DNA of 64,000 nucleotides from Trichostrongylus colubriformis (taxonomy: Eukaryota > Nematoda > Chromadorea > Rhabditida > Trichostrongylidae). Under the pieces are notes generated by a model. It was given only the letters and a program-made list of their open reading frames with translations. It was not told the origin of the DNA and ran no database searches. Both the position numbers and the translations under genes were made by a program. The stretch is from assembly GCA_963978905.1 (NCBI GenBank), contig OZ022256.1, positions 46,300,001 to 46,364,000 on the forward strand. Reading direction: 5' to 3'. Positions 22,463 through 34,400 of this stretch are shown in pieces (position 1 is the stretch's first letter; each line of letters starts with the position of its first letter).

Positions 22463-25400
22463 TAGCTATGGCGGGCAGGCAAGGTAGGTAGGTAGCTATG
22501 GCGACGGGTATGTTAACTTTGCCTTTCCTCAACCAGTCGTGTAATGCTGTGAGCGCGAACCCTCGTCCTCGATTAGGTTCAGTAGTTGGGAGGGGTTCAC
22601 ACTTGTCGGGTTCATAGCTGTTCCGTTGCGCTCTTTCTCTACTGCGGCACCTCTTAGCACCCCTACTTTAAATTTCGACAATCTACCAAAATCATCCCTC
22701 CCTATGCCTTTAAAAGATCACGACGGGATACGGCATTAATAATGAGCCTCCATATTCACTTGATTTCACCACGAATGTGAAACGAGCCCAAAACATAAAC
22801 AGTCAAGATTTGTGAGTAAACAAAAAGGTCATTGCTATTAATGGGCGCCCTACTCTCGTGTCAGATATCCTAAAAATATAAACACGGCATAGCTGAAAAG
22901 TTAACAGATACTCTTGCTGCGCCCGATAATTGAACGAGATCCTATGGTTAGACGAAATATCTTCAGACCAAACCCTCTCACTTGAATGCCTAACCGTGCT
23001 GAAGATGTGGAGATTGTTAAAGGGACAGTTTACAATAACTTGAGTGTCTTGGTTCCATTCACGAGTAGATAGGCCCTACCACGACGGCAAAGCGTGTGCC
23101 ATCACTGCGCTGCGAGGGTTGAGCGTCAAACGCGTAAAGAACCCGTAAGTCAGCTGGCGGCCACCGTCTCAAGATGGTCCACACCCATTTTACGACATAG
23201 CCAGCAGAGCAGCGGTGGCATCTACGTGGATAAGAGGCATGATATGAACTGCGATAAGATAAGATAGGGAGGATTCCCATGGTAATAGCAACCTTATCGA
23301 ATGATAGAATCACGCGAAAACCTGTTCAAATGCTTGCTTCTAAGCTGAAAACTCGCCACAGCAAAAGGTCAGAAACACCTTATTGAAAGGCAGCGTTAGG
23401 AGAAAGTCGGACGAAAAGTAAAAGAAATAGTGCATATGAAAGTCGAGATGCCTAGTAACAGGACAGTGGAGGAAAAACGGATGGGAAAGGCCAAAAACCC
23501 GAGAAATAGGACCCCCTTCCCTCCGTTGATTCTCGACCTGAACGACCTTCCCGTCAAGAGCCGGGTAGTCTGATGTAGTTTCCCATTGGCATGTTGCCGA
23601 ATAAACACGAGGGAATGTTTTGAAATACGACAGCATATACTTTTTGGAGTGAGCTTCAAGCTAAAACTGCGAAAGCGCGCCGCAAAACCTCCGATCTTGC
23701 CGCATCTGCTTGGCCGCTCCCACCCCAGTCAATCGGGAATTACGTCATCGGGAGGCGGGACCGCTGTGTCCAAGAGGCGAAACCGCTGCATGGTTGCGGC
23801 GTTTTGCACGGTTTCTACAGCTTGGAGGGGCGCTTTTTCGCCGGGATTTCGCCACAGATAGCCTTCTTAGGACCAGGACTACCATGTGAGTGACTTCTTG
23901 TAGGGATTTCTCCATTACCGCATTACCCCTAATGCTGTCTTTAAGGATTTTCGGAAATTTCTTCGGCTGCTTCTTCGCTTATGTGTCCTTCAGCAACCTC
24001 AGAGTCTCTACGGAACGCGAAGACGTATGAAAATTATCGTGAACTGTGCCTTAACCGTATAAGGCAAAGATGTTTTCAGAGGTTTCGTTGTGCACTCACA
24101 ACCTTTCCATAAAATGACCATGACAAATGCGTAAGTGTGAAACGGTGAGCACCTTTGATCACCTAATGAGAGGTAAGTATCACGTGAAATCTAGCTATAG
24201 GCATGCTCTCGCTGTATCCTAAGTAAGTATTCCAAAGTGCCATGATGTAGTTTCTCTTTGGCGCGGCACTCTTTAGCACACCTATTAGTAGTGACCCCAC
24301 GAGCTGAGTAGTGGCTATCTTAGATACCGTGTCGTAGGTCGCCTACATTTTCGTTTATAAATACCCAATGGAGTGTTTTGCATTGTACGCAACGTGGTAT
24401 TTAATCTTTGCTACACATGCGTATGTTTATCCATCGGTCACCAGCCAAAGGATTCTCACAGAACGTTGGGAGTGCAATCAAAATCTCGAATAGGAAACTA
24501 GACTCACCCAATCCACCTTCGTAGAAGCACTGTCATGCTATCTTCAAATAGCAACTGTGGTCAGGATGCCTATGTCCCACTGTTTATATCAGTAGCTTGC
24601 AATGTACTGGAAACTCTTGAAATGGGTCAGTTCTAATTGTCCTGCACGTAATGTGCATCACGACCTCATTATATAACAGGTGAACAACCAGCAACTGTAC
24701 TACATACTACTGCTCTGTACTGCAGCTATATGAAAGGCTGTACCGTGGACCGGAAGGACAAATCGCTAGACAGGCGCGGAAGCAGTACTGAAAGTAGGCT
24801 GAAAGAAAACCCACAACAAAAGACGAAACAAAACCAACAGTGGAGGGGAGTATGAAGAGATCAGAAAAGGCCATGCGATACCAAAAAAAAAAGTAGACAA
24901 AAGGAAACATGCAGCTGAATTCAACAAAAGGAAAAAATAATGGAAAAGGAACAAGAAAATCTCACAATCAGGAAGAATAAGAAGATAGCTACACAAACAC
25001 ATACTCATCGAAATAAAAAGTGAAAGAAGTTCGATCGCTTTGGGTTCCGTGAAGGAGATAAGTATGAGAGCTGTGTTCGCGTCGATGTATGCGCTCCAGA
25101 GGAGAATCAAAAAGAAGCAAAAAATCGCAAGACACGAGTTAATTAGAATTTGACATTTTCATTAAATTGTCTTCTTTTGACCATATCACATCACACAGAC
25201 ATATATTGCATGAAATTTAAAACAAAACTAAAAATAGGAAGCTCATAAAAAAGTGTATGGAATTGGAATTGATATGCAGGTTCACTCTTCATTTATCTCT
25301 TCTACGCCATATTTCTCGCGTATGGTGACAGCGTCAGAGCGCGGTAGAAACCTGCAGATGATCTCCAGATCTGAAAATTGTAGATATGAAAATCTCATTG

Positions 25401-26003
25401 CATTCTCCCTTAAAATTAGGGATTCCCCTACCCCTTAAAATTTCAGTTCTTCCTCAAAGATCACGTTTCAGACACATAAAAGGTAGCTGTTTCAATGAAT
25501 TTCATTGAAGAGTTATTGGGTAAACTGCTCGTAAAACCTCTAACCCCGCCCCAAAGAGAAGAAACGCCTCTAGTGAAAAAGTTGGATTACTCCACACTTT
25601 ATAATATAACCGACATGTTGTCGTTTAGAGATCGCCAAAAAACATGGAATAAGTCAAACAGCTAAACAGTTCCTAGAAATTCCTATAACCAGAACTGGTA
25701 AAAAGTCGACCTAATTCAATTGGTTGACATTTCTTCATAGATTTTCAGTAAAAAAATCGTTAAGCCGAGCAACAGAGTCCGACCCATGATAGTTAACCTA
25801 ATTCTTCCACCGGTGACTTGAAAAGTTGTGGAACTGAAGTAGATCCAGCATTTTTTATTTAGAAACACCTCCCTATAGTTGCGGAAATAAACAAACCATA
25901 AACAAATGATTACGACAGCGAATAAAGTATATTTGAGAACTGTCACTGTTGCCATTGAACGGGGAATCTCGTTTCCTCACAAAGCGAGCGGTTGAAAAAC
26001 ATT
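22463..26003. other. Gene-poor stretch downstream of the RPAP3 gene
   Basis: About 3.5 kb without a convincing exon. A GC-rich patch lies at 23680-23870. A hydrophobic minus-strand frame at 24707-25110 arises from a purine-rich plus strand and is not supported as a gene. No tRNA other than the one at 26004. Confidence 0.45.
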
Positions 26004-26076
26004 TTATCTCGGGCGGGCTCGAACCGCCGGCCTTCTGTGTGTTAGACAGATGTGATAACCACTACACCACGAGATC
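26004..26076 (-). tRNA. tRNA-Val (anticodon AAC)
   Basis: The minus strand from 26076 to 26004 folds as a 73-nt tRNA without an intron. The D arm contains GTGTAGTGGTTATCAC. The anticodon stem TCTGT/ACAGA closes the loop CTAACAC, so the anticodon is AAC (Val). The T arm is GGCGG TTCGAGC CCGCC. A-box and B-box promoters are intact and a T-run follows within about 6 nt. The acceptor stem GATCTCG pairs with CGAGATA except the terminal G1:A72, a mismatch in an otherwise canonical gene. It lies about 155 bp downstream of the candidate RPAP3 stop, same strand. Confidence 0.93.
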
Positions 26077-26230
26077 GCTACGCTACCTTTTCTTGGTGCC
26101 CTTGACATATTTTTGTGAACATTGCAAAGGACCACACAACTGCATTGCATGCTCTAACTTGATTGGGCCTTCTGATTTCAGCAAACTACTAAATTTCACG
26201 CTCTCATGTAAGTTATAATTAAATTTACAT

Positions 26231-29200
26231 TTAGTTATAATTGAATTTAACTATCTGGACAACATTTCGCTCTGCAGGGCCACCATATTTTTTGTGGTAG
26301 CCATTTACTTATTTCAGCCAATACCTAACAACTACCTATTCCAAAAACCAGGGTTGACATCTAAAAACTGACCTTTTTTCTCATCATCGCCGAAGAACAT
26401 TGACAGCAATTGAAATCGTGGTAGATCTGAGAGGGAAAGCAGGCACGTTGAGACATCGTGAGCTTCAATACCATCCGATTCGAGCAGTTTGGAGAATCCT
26501 CGAAGTAATGTGCCGATCACCTCTGCTTCGAGAAGATCACCGAAGAGCGATGGATACCCTGAGGTTGGAATCGCCTGAAAAGCTGTGAGTTAGCAGCTAT
26601 CAAGGAAAACAGAGGTCAGACCGAATGTCAGAAAGCACTTGATGAAGCTCACAAACAAAGACGGCCATGCCAGTCCGGGTGCCTCTGCTCAAAAATCATG
26701 CGCAGACCATCTTCTCTATATTACCACATAGAGTGGATCTGTCACCAAGATAAAAAAAACGAGCAAAGTACCATCATTCAACTAACCATAAAATACTTGA
26801 CAAAGTTTTCCGGTGGAAGACGCTGCAGCTCCCGATAATCCAACAAAAACTCTCGGTGTGTTTTCGGAACCCGAAATCGGAAATCATTGCAATCATTCTC
26901 CGCGGGAGTCTTGCCGTTGGCCAGAGATTCCTGGAATAGACGTGGTTTGAATGCTTTATGAAGTAACTTCTGTCGTTATTCTTACTCTATCATTGAAATA
27001 ACCCGAAAACGAATTTTTCAACGGAAAACGTTTCTTTATCGTACGTGCGCACACCGGCCCAACACTTTCAGGTATGAACAGAAATAATAAAAAGGGGTCT
27101 TCATCCTAGGGGTAGCACTCTCAGTAGCTATGAATAAAAGGACAGAAGATGTACGTTGGTAACTGACGGAAAGTGATTGCACACAGTTTCCCATGGCTTC
27201 CTTGCACTCGCCCTTCGCAACGGCTTCTCTCCGTTAAATAAGCGCACTCTGAGCTCCACACAGGTTTTGCAGTGACTGTGAATCCACAAGAGCGCGCATC
27301 CGACATGACAAGCGACATATTTTTTGATGCTCCCGTACTGAGGATATCTGAACGCTTTTACAGTAATCATTGTCATTTCATTAATGGAAGGCACCCCCGA
27401 GCATGTCTAATATTCACGCTATCAGTACTTACATACAAAGAATAACCAACCGATTTCGCTTGATCCTCTGCAGTACTTTGAGGAATATTTATTACAATCT
27501 CATTGAATTCTGAATCTGAGCGTAACTCATCGCCTTTTTCAACACATGCCACATGTATGACGTCGACATCTCGCTGAACAGGAAAGATAACAGAAATCAA
27601 AACAAAAAACGTCCTATGAACGCGTTCAAATGAGCGCCGGAAGGGCGTTGCTGAGTTCACGGTCATCGAGGTAGAGTGGCACGGCAGAGGTGCAGAGAGG
27701 AGGCAGGCAACGAGGCAGGATGGCATAGGCGGAGACGCAGAGACACGTAGTCACACTCTGCCGCAGAGTATGAACGCGGCCTAACAGTTTGCCGAAAAGG
27801 AGAAAGCATACCTTTCCAGTCAGCTTATCCTTCAAAGCTGAGGCAGCAGCACTGGGGCCCAATTTTAAGCACCTATCCAAGTCCTCTATGGCAGAAGATT
27901 TTAGTCCCATTTTCTCCAGAGCGCAAGCTCTCCTTAATCAAAGTACTAGAAAGTCGGACTTGTTGTATCACTGCAAGATCAAGTCTGTACCGATACAGGG
28001 CTTTGGCAAAATTTGGATCAAGCTCCAGCGCACGATTGCAGTCCATTAGTGCTTCCGGCCATTTTTCCAGATTAAGGTAGGATTGAGCACGATTGCCTGA
28101 AATGGGAAAGCGGTAAGCTATTCGTTTCACATGAGACACGGTGACTTTGCCGTGTTGGCACTGAGATCACTATTGATATCAGTCTCTACTACACAGAAAT
28201 GGAACGATAACAGAGGTACCAGTAGTGAGAACGAATTTCTTACTTGAGGATTTCAAGAAGGAGGACACGCACGTTTGAATTCTCGAGTTTCCCGCGAGCG
28301 CGTTCTTGAGCAGTGGTGACAAAAACTCTCTTTTCATAATATTAGCATCCTGTGAGCAACAACACTACAGCGGAATCCAGCTGTCCAGGGTCATGCTATT
28401 GCTGGTATGTACTGACACGCAACTGCATGACGTGGACCTACACTTGATTCCTTACTTGTTGAGTATGTACCCAGGCACTAATCAGAGGAGGGTTTCAACT
28501 TCCCTTAGAACTTTGGAATGAGATTCAGGTGGATCGATAGGATCTCGAAAGCTGATTACGAGTATGAGCACCAAAATTGCAAAATTCCAAGTGTGTTGCA
28601 AGTGTTCCGGTGATTACTGTGGGGTCAGGTCACCCATGAGTGGGTTAACTTTACGAAACGATAGATTTACTACTAATGCCGAGATCTTGGCCTGGTCTGC
28701 CTGACCTACTTATGCCAAAGATCAAGGCCGAAGAATAAATGCAGATATTTGTTACTACAAGGATGCTGAGTTATGGGCAAAAGCTTCGGTGCCGAACGAA
28801 GCTGGCAGATATTTGTGGATTTTAATATGCAATAAAGTTGGATATTTGTTAATTAAGCGATTAGGTTGAAGCATCTTCCACTGAATACAACTTCCGATAC
28901 GATCTATGGTGTAGGTGGAAGCCAGTTATTGTAGCAGTTCATAGTACAATGCTTTAGTCTCACAAGAATGTTAATTTCGTCGTTTCTATAATGAATTACC
29001 CTCCCCATCACACTCGTGACCTGACTCCTGGAACAGTGGTCGGAACACTTGCACGCCACCCATTGAACGGGTACTCTACTCGGACTGACTGACCAAAAAG
29101 TATAATCGAAGAGCTCTACTTTTCAACTCTACTTTTCACTACCTCTGAGAGAAGAGAGCTACCTCTTTTTCTAGACGTGGTGAAAAGCTGAGCCACGGTG

Positions 29201-31360
29201 ACCGTTGCTGCACACATGGTCAGCCTCTTGATGTGTTACTTCGAGCAAAGAAGATCATTGCAAAAAAACTTTGAACCCTTCTAACTCGCATCTGAGCGGA
29301 ATTCTGCAATTTTGGTTTCCATGCGTTTGTAATCAGCGTTAATCAATCCACCTAGGTTTCAGTTCGAATTCCATGGGAAGGTAAAACCTTTCTCCGGTAA
29401 GTGATATCCCTCTCACAGCCACCTCTGACGGAATAGTGACACCTTTCTCTGCTCATTAATCATTGGAGAGAAAGCCGTATACCCCAACCTTACTGCCAAT
29501 AAGGATGAGGCGTCCCCAGCCAGTGTGGGATTCCATCTACACCATTTCCGAGCTTTTCAAATTAAGGTGTGTGCCATTAGAACAGTACATTCGCCGTCCT
29601 GAAGACAATGAGATGGCTGCGAGATAGGGGGCCGTAGGTTTTGGAGCGATGACGGTGTCCAGTTCTATTTCAGGCGTAATCGCTTCAGTACCCAACTAAT
29701 TGGCGCACCCATTGTGTCGTATACCATACGTACAGCCCATTCCGGAGCGCCTGACAGGGCGTGGCCTACGGACTTGGGTGAGTGACGAGAGTGAGAGTAC
29801 GTGGCGAGAGTGAGAGAGTTTGATACACGTTCATCCAAGTCCGTAGGCCACGCCCCGTCAGTTATCCAAAATGGACTATAGACGCGCTGACTTTTTGTCC
29901 TAATGACACACACCAAATCAACGTATAATCCTTTCTTCACAGTTTCATGGTCGGCTTCGTAATCATCATAGCAAGCACGTCACTCAAGAAAGGACCTGTT
30001 TTACAACTGAAAAGAGGTCTTCAGTCGCATGATCACGGACACTAGTCAAGATTTACCATAAATACCGAATAAAATTTGAAATAAAATAAGTCAAATATTG
30101 CCTTATAAAAGGACAGTTACTTTGGTTTTTCACAATCTAATACACACTCTCAAATACTATGTATTGGGTCATTCCATAAGCAGTGTCGTTTTTTTTTTCA
30201 AGCAAAAATTTTCGCCACAAGTCACAAATTTTTGCAGCATATTATATATCATTCGGAAGAAAATTCTCTGCTCTACAAAATGGCATACTTGGTTTTCGAT
30301 TACGTTAGAATGGCGCCGACATTTAGGCCAGCAAACAGGTAGGTCCAGCAGACAAAAATTAGCCAAACCGGCAATCAATTAAAACACTATATTTTGCTCG
30401 AGGAAAACTAACCAACCATGTGTTGCGTACTCAGCCCCGACCTCTCCTGTAAGTCCCACCAGTCGGTTGCTTAAAAAGTCACGTCGCTCTTTTTCCACAT
30501 TTAGTTTTTCCGCCACAACTCGGTGATTTTAGACAATTTCTCCGAACAAAGGCAAGAAAATTTTCTCAACCAATCAGTTGAAAGAGTGGTGAAATGTTGA
30601 GAACAGGTGGTGCCTAGGAAAAGGGAAATACCACTGACCGGATTCCTTAAGTTTCTCATGGAAAAAATAAATTGTGAAAAATGTCAACTGGACCCCTATC
30701 ACATGGTATTAGAACTCAATCTGAATCGCAGCCAAAACAAACTAGAAAGATGTTTTCGATAGAGCAGAAAAAGTCCTTCGAAGTGGTTCATAAAACAACT
30801 CTAATCAAGAAGTTTGAAAGAAAAAATTTCATTTTGAATAAATGTGGGTGCTTTCGAAAAAAAGATTTTAGAAAAATAACGACACGACTTCTTGATCAAC
30901 TAAATATCGGAAATTGTAGAAAAGGTCAGGACTAAGTATGCGACACATGACTGGTTGATTTTCCTAAAGGGAATTATAGTGTTTCAATTGATTGCCGGTT
31001 TGGTCAATTTTTGTCGGCTGGACCTACCTCTTCGCCAGCCTAAATGTCGGCCCCATTCTAACAAACTCAAAAACTAAATATGTCGTTTTGTAGAGCAGGA
31101 GAACCTCTTTCAAATGATATATGACATGCTGCGGAAACTTGTAACTTCATAGAAAAATTTACCCTTGAAAAAAAACGACATTACTTATGGAATGACCCAA
31201 TACTACGATAGATTTTTCATAAATATCAAAAAATACCGAATACTGGAGCAGTGAGTTGCTTCTGCAGGCTCTGTGAGTAAAATTCAATAGCTTTGTGGTA
31301 ACGCTTCTCACGGAAGCATGCGTTACCTTCTTCTTTCAAACGAGCAGCTTCCAACGACAT
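26231..31360 (-). CDS. RPAP3: RPAP3-like R2TP co-chaperone (TPR plus RPAP3 C-terminal domain)
   Basis: Exons, all phase-consistent: 31237-31360, 27991-28096, 27812-27932, 27433-27573, 26787-26930, 26373-26574, and a tentative last exon 26231-26271. The protein is about 293 residues. Residues 1-117 form one three-motif TPR domain with the HSP90 carboxylate-clamp residues in register: K9, N13, N43, K73, R77 ([24 protein letters not shown]). The C-terminus ([20 protein letters not shown], then [20 protein letters not shown] and [11 protein letters not shown]) matches the RPAP3 C-terminal domain that binds RUVBL1/2 in R2TP. Human RPAP3 is about 665 residues with two TPR domains, so this form is short. 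The first intron is 3.1 kb and full of repeats. An extra exon between 27433 and 26930 cannot be excluded. The ATG follows sec-10 closely, suggesting an operon. Confidence 0.85.
27574..27811 (-). repeat. RPAP3 intron 3 with a GC-rich repeat fragment
   Basis: Within the intron, 27680-27785 matches the GC-rich repeat patch at 13180-13300 (shared 'gatggcat', 'cgcagagacacg' and 'cacactctgccg' words). It ends in 'tatgaacgcggccta', the end word of the palindrome family at 19362. Confidence 0.45.
28484..29405. mobile_element. Fold-back element, copy 1 (RPAP3 intron 1)
   Basis: The arms of roughly 130 bp at 28484-28630 and 29270-29405 are inverted and diverged. The left runs through 'cttcccttagaactttggaa' and 'caaaattgcaaaattcc'; the right through 'ggaattctgcaattttgg' and 'ttccatgggaagg'. 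The same arms occur at 55558-56665. No coding interior. Confidence 0.6.
29733..29878. mobile_element. TA-type MITE, 'GCGTGGCC' family, copy 2
   Basis: It begins CAGCCCATTCCGGAGCGCCT after TA and ends GGACTA before TA. Arms are inverted through 'gggcgtggcctacggacttg'. It lies in RPAP3 intron 1. Confidence 0.75.
30164..31200. mobile_element. Mariner-type element with long inverted arms, non-autonomous
   Basis: Flanked by TA on both sides (30162-30163 and 31201-31202). The ends read TTGGGTCATTCCATAAG and its complement, a common mariner terminus. Inverted similarity extends about 300 bp inward on each side (for example 'gccaaaccggcaatcaatta' against 'caattgattgccggtttggt'). No transposase frame is present. 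It occupies a third of RPAP3 intron 1, between the first coding exon and the second. Confidence 0.85.
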
Positions 31361-31490
31361 TTGACAGGACTAGGCCATGGAAAACTGTACATGATTATGA
31401 AACGCTCTCTTGTTAATGCTTTACAATATCGTGTAAGGCGAATACCTGCCCTACTTCTACACAAAGAAAAATTATTCAAATATTTATTAA
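31361..31490 (-). promoter_or_regulatory. Intercistronic region sec-10/RPAP3, operon-like
   Basis: On the minus strand the sec-10 stop is followed at once by AATAAA (31488-31483). A candidate trans-splice acceptor CCTAG stands at 31370, 10 nt before the RPAP3 ATG. The distance from polyadenylation signal to acceptor is about 113 nt, the typical spacing for SL2-type operons in nematodes. No independent promoter is evident. Operon status is inference. Confidence 0.6.
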
Positions 31491-34400
31491 TTAATCACAG
31501 CAAAACTGCACCAACATGACCAAGAGGAAAGATCGACCAGATACAAACATTGTGCAACATAAATCTGTACATACGGGCAATCATTCACCTAATACAAATT
31601 CACGCTGACCTTCAAATTCCTATAATCGTGGCGTAGTTTGATGAAGTCCTGTATCAAGATGTGATCGACATCAGCCTTAAATCAAGTACAGTGAGTAGGC
31701 TGCAAGAAAAAACTCCGCGAAAAGCTGAAATCCTGAGGGAGAATACCGCCCGACCATTGTCAATCTTGGAACAGTCCTTAGAACCTAGATCTAATTCCCA
31801 CCCCTCATCAGTGGTTCGATGCTCAACCTCTGAGGGCAGGCTTATTTATCGAGACCAAATTACTGTAGCATAACCTTCCACAACACGTAACACATCACTC
31901 GTTCTATCAGAAAAAACAGTCGTCAAAATTATTTCCATTCAAGCTATCGGTACGAATTACTGGTTAGGAAATTGTTACTCTACACACATACGCAGTGAGT
32001 TGGAAAATGAACTGTGACACAGAGGGGATAGTGTTAGGAGATGTATTCTACCTTGTGGAACTGCTTGACTCCGTTGAGCTTGGGGAGGTCCTTATAGAAC
32101 GTGATGGAAGTAGGTATAAATCGTCAATATACGCCATGTAATACGACTAGGATACACACTGTCATGCGACAGGAGTAGCCATTGCTTGCATCAGTGTCTC
32201 GAATCCTTTAGTGAACCTGCTGCCAGTGAGGAGCAATCGTAGTGCTCAGCCCGAGCAATATCAACGCTGACCCGATAAGAAGTCGAGTGCGTCGCATTTC
32301 AAGAGTATTGGTGTACCATGACCTTTTGAATGCCTTATTCCACATTTTTACATGGAATAACAGCATCGCTTGAGAGTCGTCATCATAGCCAAGAAGACGA
32401 TTACATCAGAGCCACCCAAATAGTATGAAACATATTCTGAAGCAACACAGCATTGGCTCAGAGCTATCTTCCTCACCGAAACTATAGCGAACCGAGTTAA
32501 ACACGATCGAGTTAATTAACGCAGAACACCTCACTCTCACATCGCATGCTATCTCGCAAGACTACTCACTTATTGCCTAGCAACTCATACCTTCCTTTTT
32601 TTACCCACTCTTCCGTCTTCGGTGTGGTCCGATCATAACGTAACTGCTCAGGGCATGGATGAGGAGTAAAACACTACAATATGATAAAAACTCACCAGCA
32701 TTGGGCTGTGAGCAGCATCGGAGAGATTGTCGGGGAGTACAACGAGAAGATTCGCCAGCGCATGTAAACTCTCGAACTGTCTGGACACATTTGCTTCCAG
32801 ACGCCACTGCGACACACATTTCCGGTACTCATTGAGATCGCATAGCAAAAGCATAGCACCAGCTGAGTTGAACGTGAACTGGAACATGCAACAGTCTTTT
32901 CGCTACTTCTAGCACCGTATCCATCTTCTTTGATTGCTTATTAACACCGAAAAAGCTATTCAAGTAAAAACGTCTTAATGTGCGTGATTTTCAAACTGAT
33001 TTAGCTCGAACATAAAGCGTAGATTCAAATACAATACAGTGGCTGAGGGTCACTCAGGTGCCGAAAGAACTATAATAATATGAAAAACATAAAGAGTCGA
33101 ATCAAATACATATACATGTAACGAGTTTGCAAATATTTGGAAATCAAGACTACAAAACGTAGGGGTGTAACTGCTGCTGTAATGGAGTTAATACGTGCTG
33201 GCATGTACCCTTACAGCCATCTTAGTGCCTCTCGTCACAGTAATTACAACTGGTAAACAAAGAGTTCTGTGTTAGTCAAAGAGTGAGAATGGTCGCTTAC
33301 TTGTACCTTATGTCACACTAACTTTGTTGACTCCAACTTAGCCCGAACCGCGCTAGAACCAACCTGCTGTACATGGTTGAGAAGCAATTTGTACAGCCGA
33401 TTGGCCAATTCAGTTTGCAATACAACAAGATTGCCTCCATCACAGCCACGTTCCATGGCAGCTGCTTGCTGAGCTAAGAAGCGCACAACTTGTTGGCACG
33501 GCTAAAATCAAGTAGAGTATCTTCACTATAAGAGAGAGTACCAACACTTGAAAAACGCACAGCTGAAGCTTGCAAATTGATTTGCTGGTTATCAGGACGG
33601 AAATCGGCCTTCTTTTGCTCTGATGTGAGTACAAACCGGACATAACCGACAATGGCGTTGAGTTGTCGCTCCAGACCCATGTTGATTTTCTGCTCCAGGG
33701 ACCGCAGCGAAGACGACCACTTTTTCGCCACACACTGTTCAACGACGGTGCCCCTGAATCGAGCACACAAGTACAGAATTCCTGAAAACTAAGATAAATC
33801 CAAGAATGTAACGTACTTTATCAGGGGGAGCACGGAATCCTCATACTGTTTCATCAGCAAGAGCACTATTGTAGTGTTCTGTGAAACAACTGCAAAAAAG
33901 TACGCAGGAGGGGCAACTTTGGGCTCAGCCAGCGAGATACCTGGAGGGAGATGCAATTCGCAGAGTATCCACAGTCATCGAGCATCACCAACTCACCAGA
34001 TATGGCTAGTTCCACAGCATAATCCAGATGCTCAGAGTAGAGATACCTGAGGAGAATATCCAAAATGTTCTCGCTGTGCTTGGGAACCTCAGACTTTTCG
34101 CAAAGCTGCAGAACATAACAAATGAGGGATGTTCAATCGCAACAAAATAAACAAATATGATTAATAGAATCGCTGTTTCATAGTATTAATACCAACTGTA
34201 GGTAGAGACAATACAAGAAACTTTTATAACGCTGGAATCGAATTTCTAAAACACAGTAGTCTCTCTCTTTATAACCTAAATGAATTCGAGCGGCAATACG
34301 TAGCTGCAAAAGTAGACTTTCTGTGTACTCCCTGGGAAACATCCTATTTTCCCAATAAACAAACATGTGCACCATGCCTGCTACAAATGATTCAAAAAAG

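Noticed and set aside
24707..25110. Hydrophobic 114-residue minus-strand frame resembling a membrane protein
   Set aside because: Composition follows from a purine-rich plus strand (T-rich minus strand). There is no conserved motif, no clear start context and no neighbouring exons.
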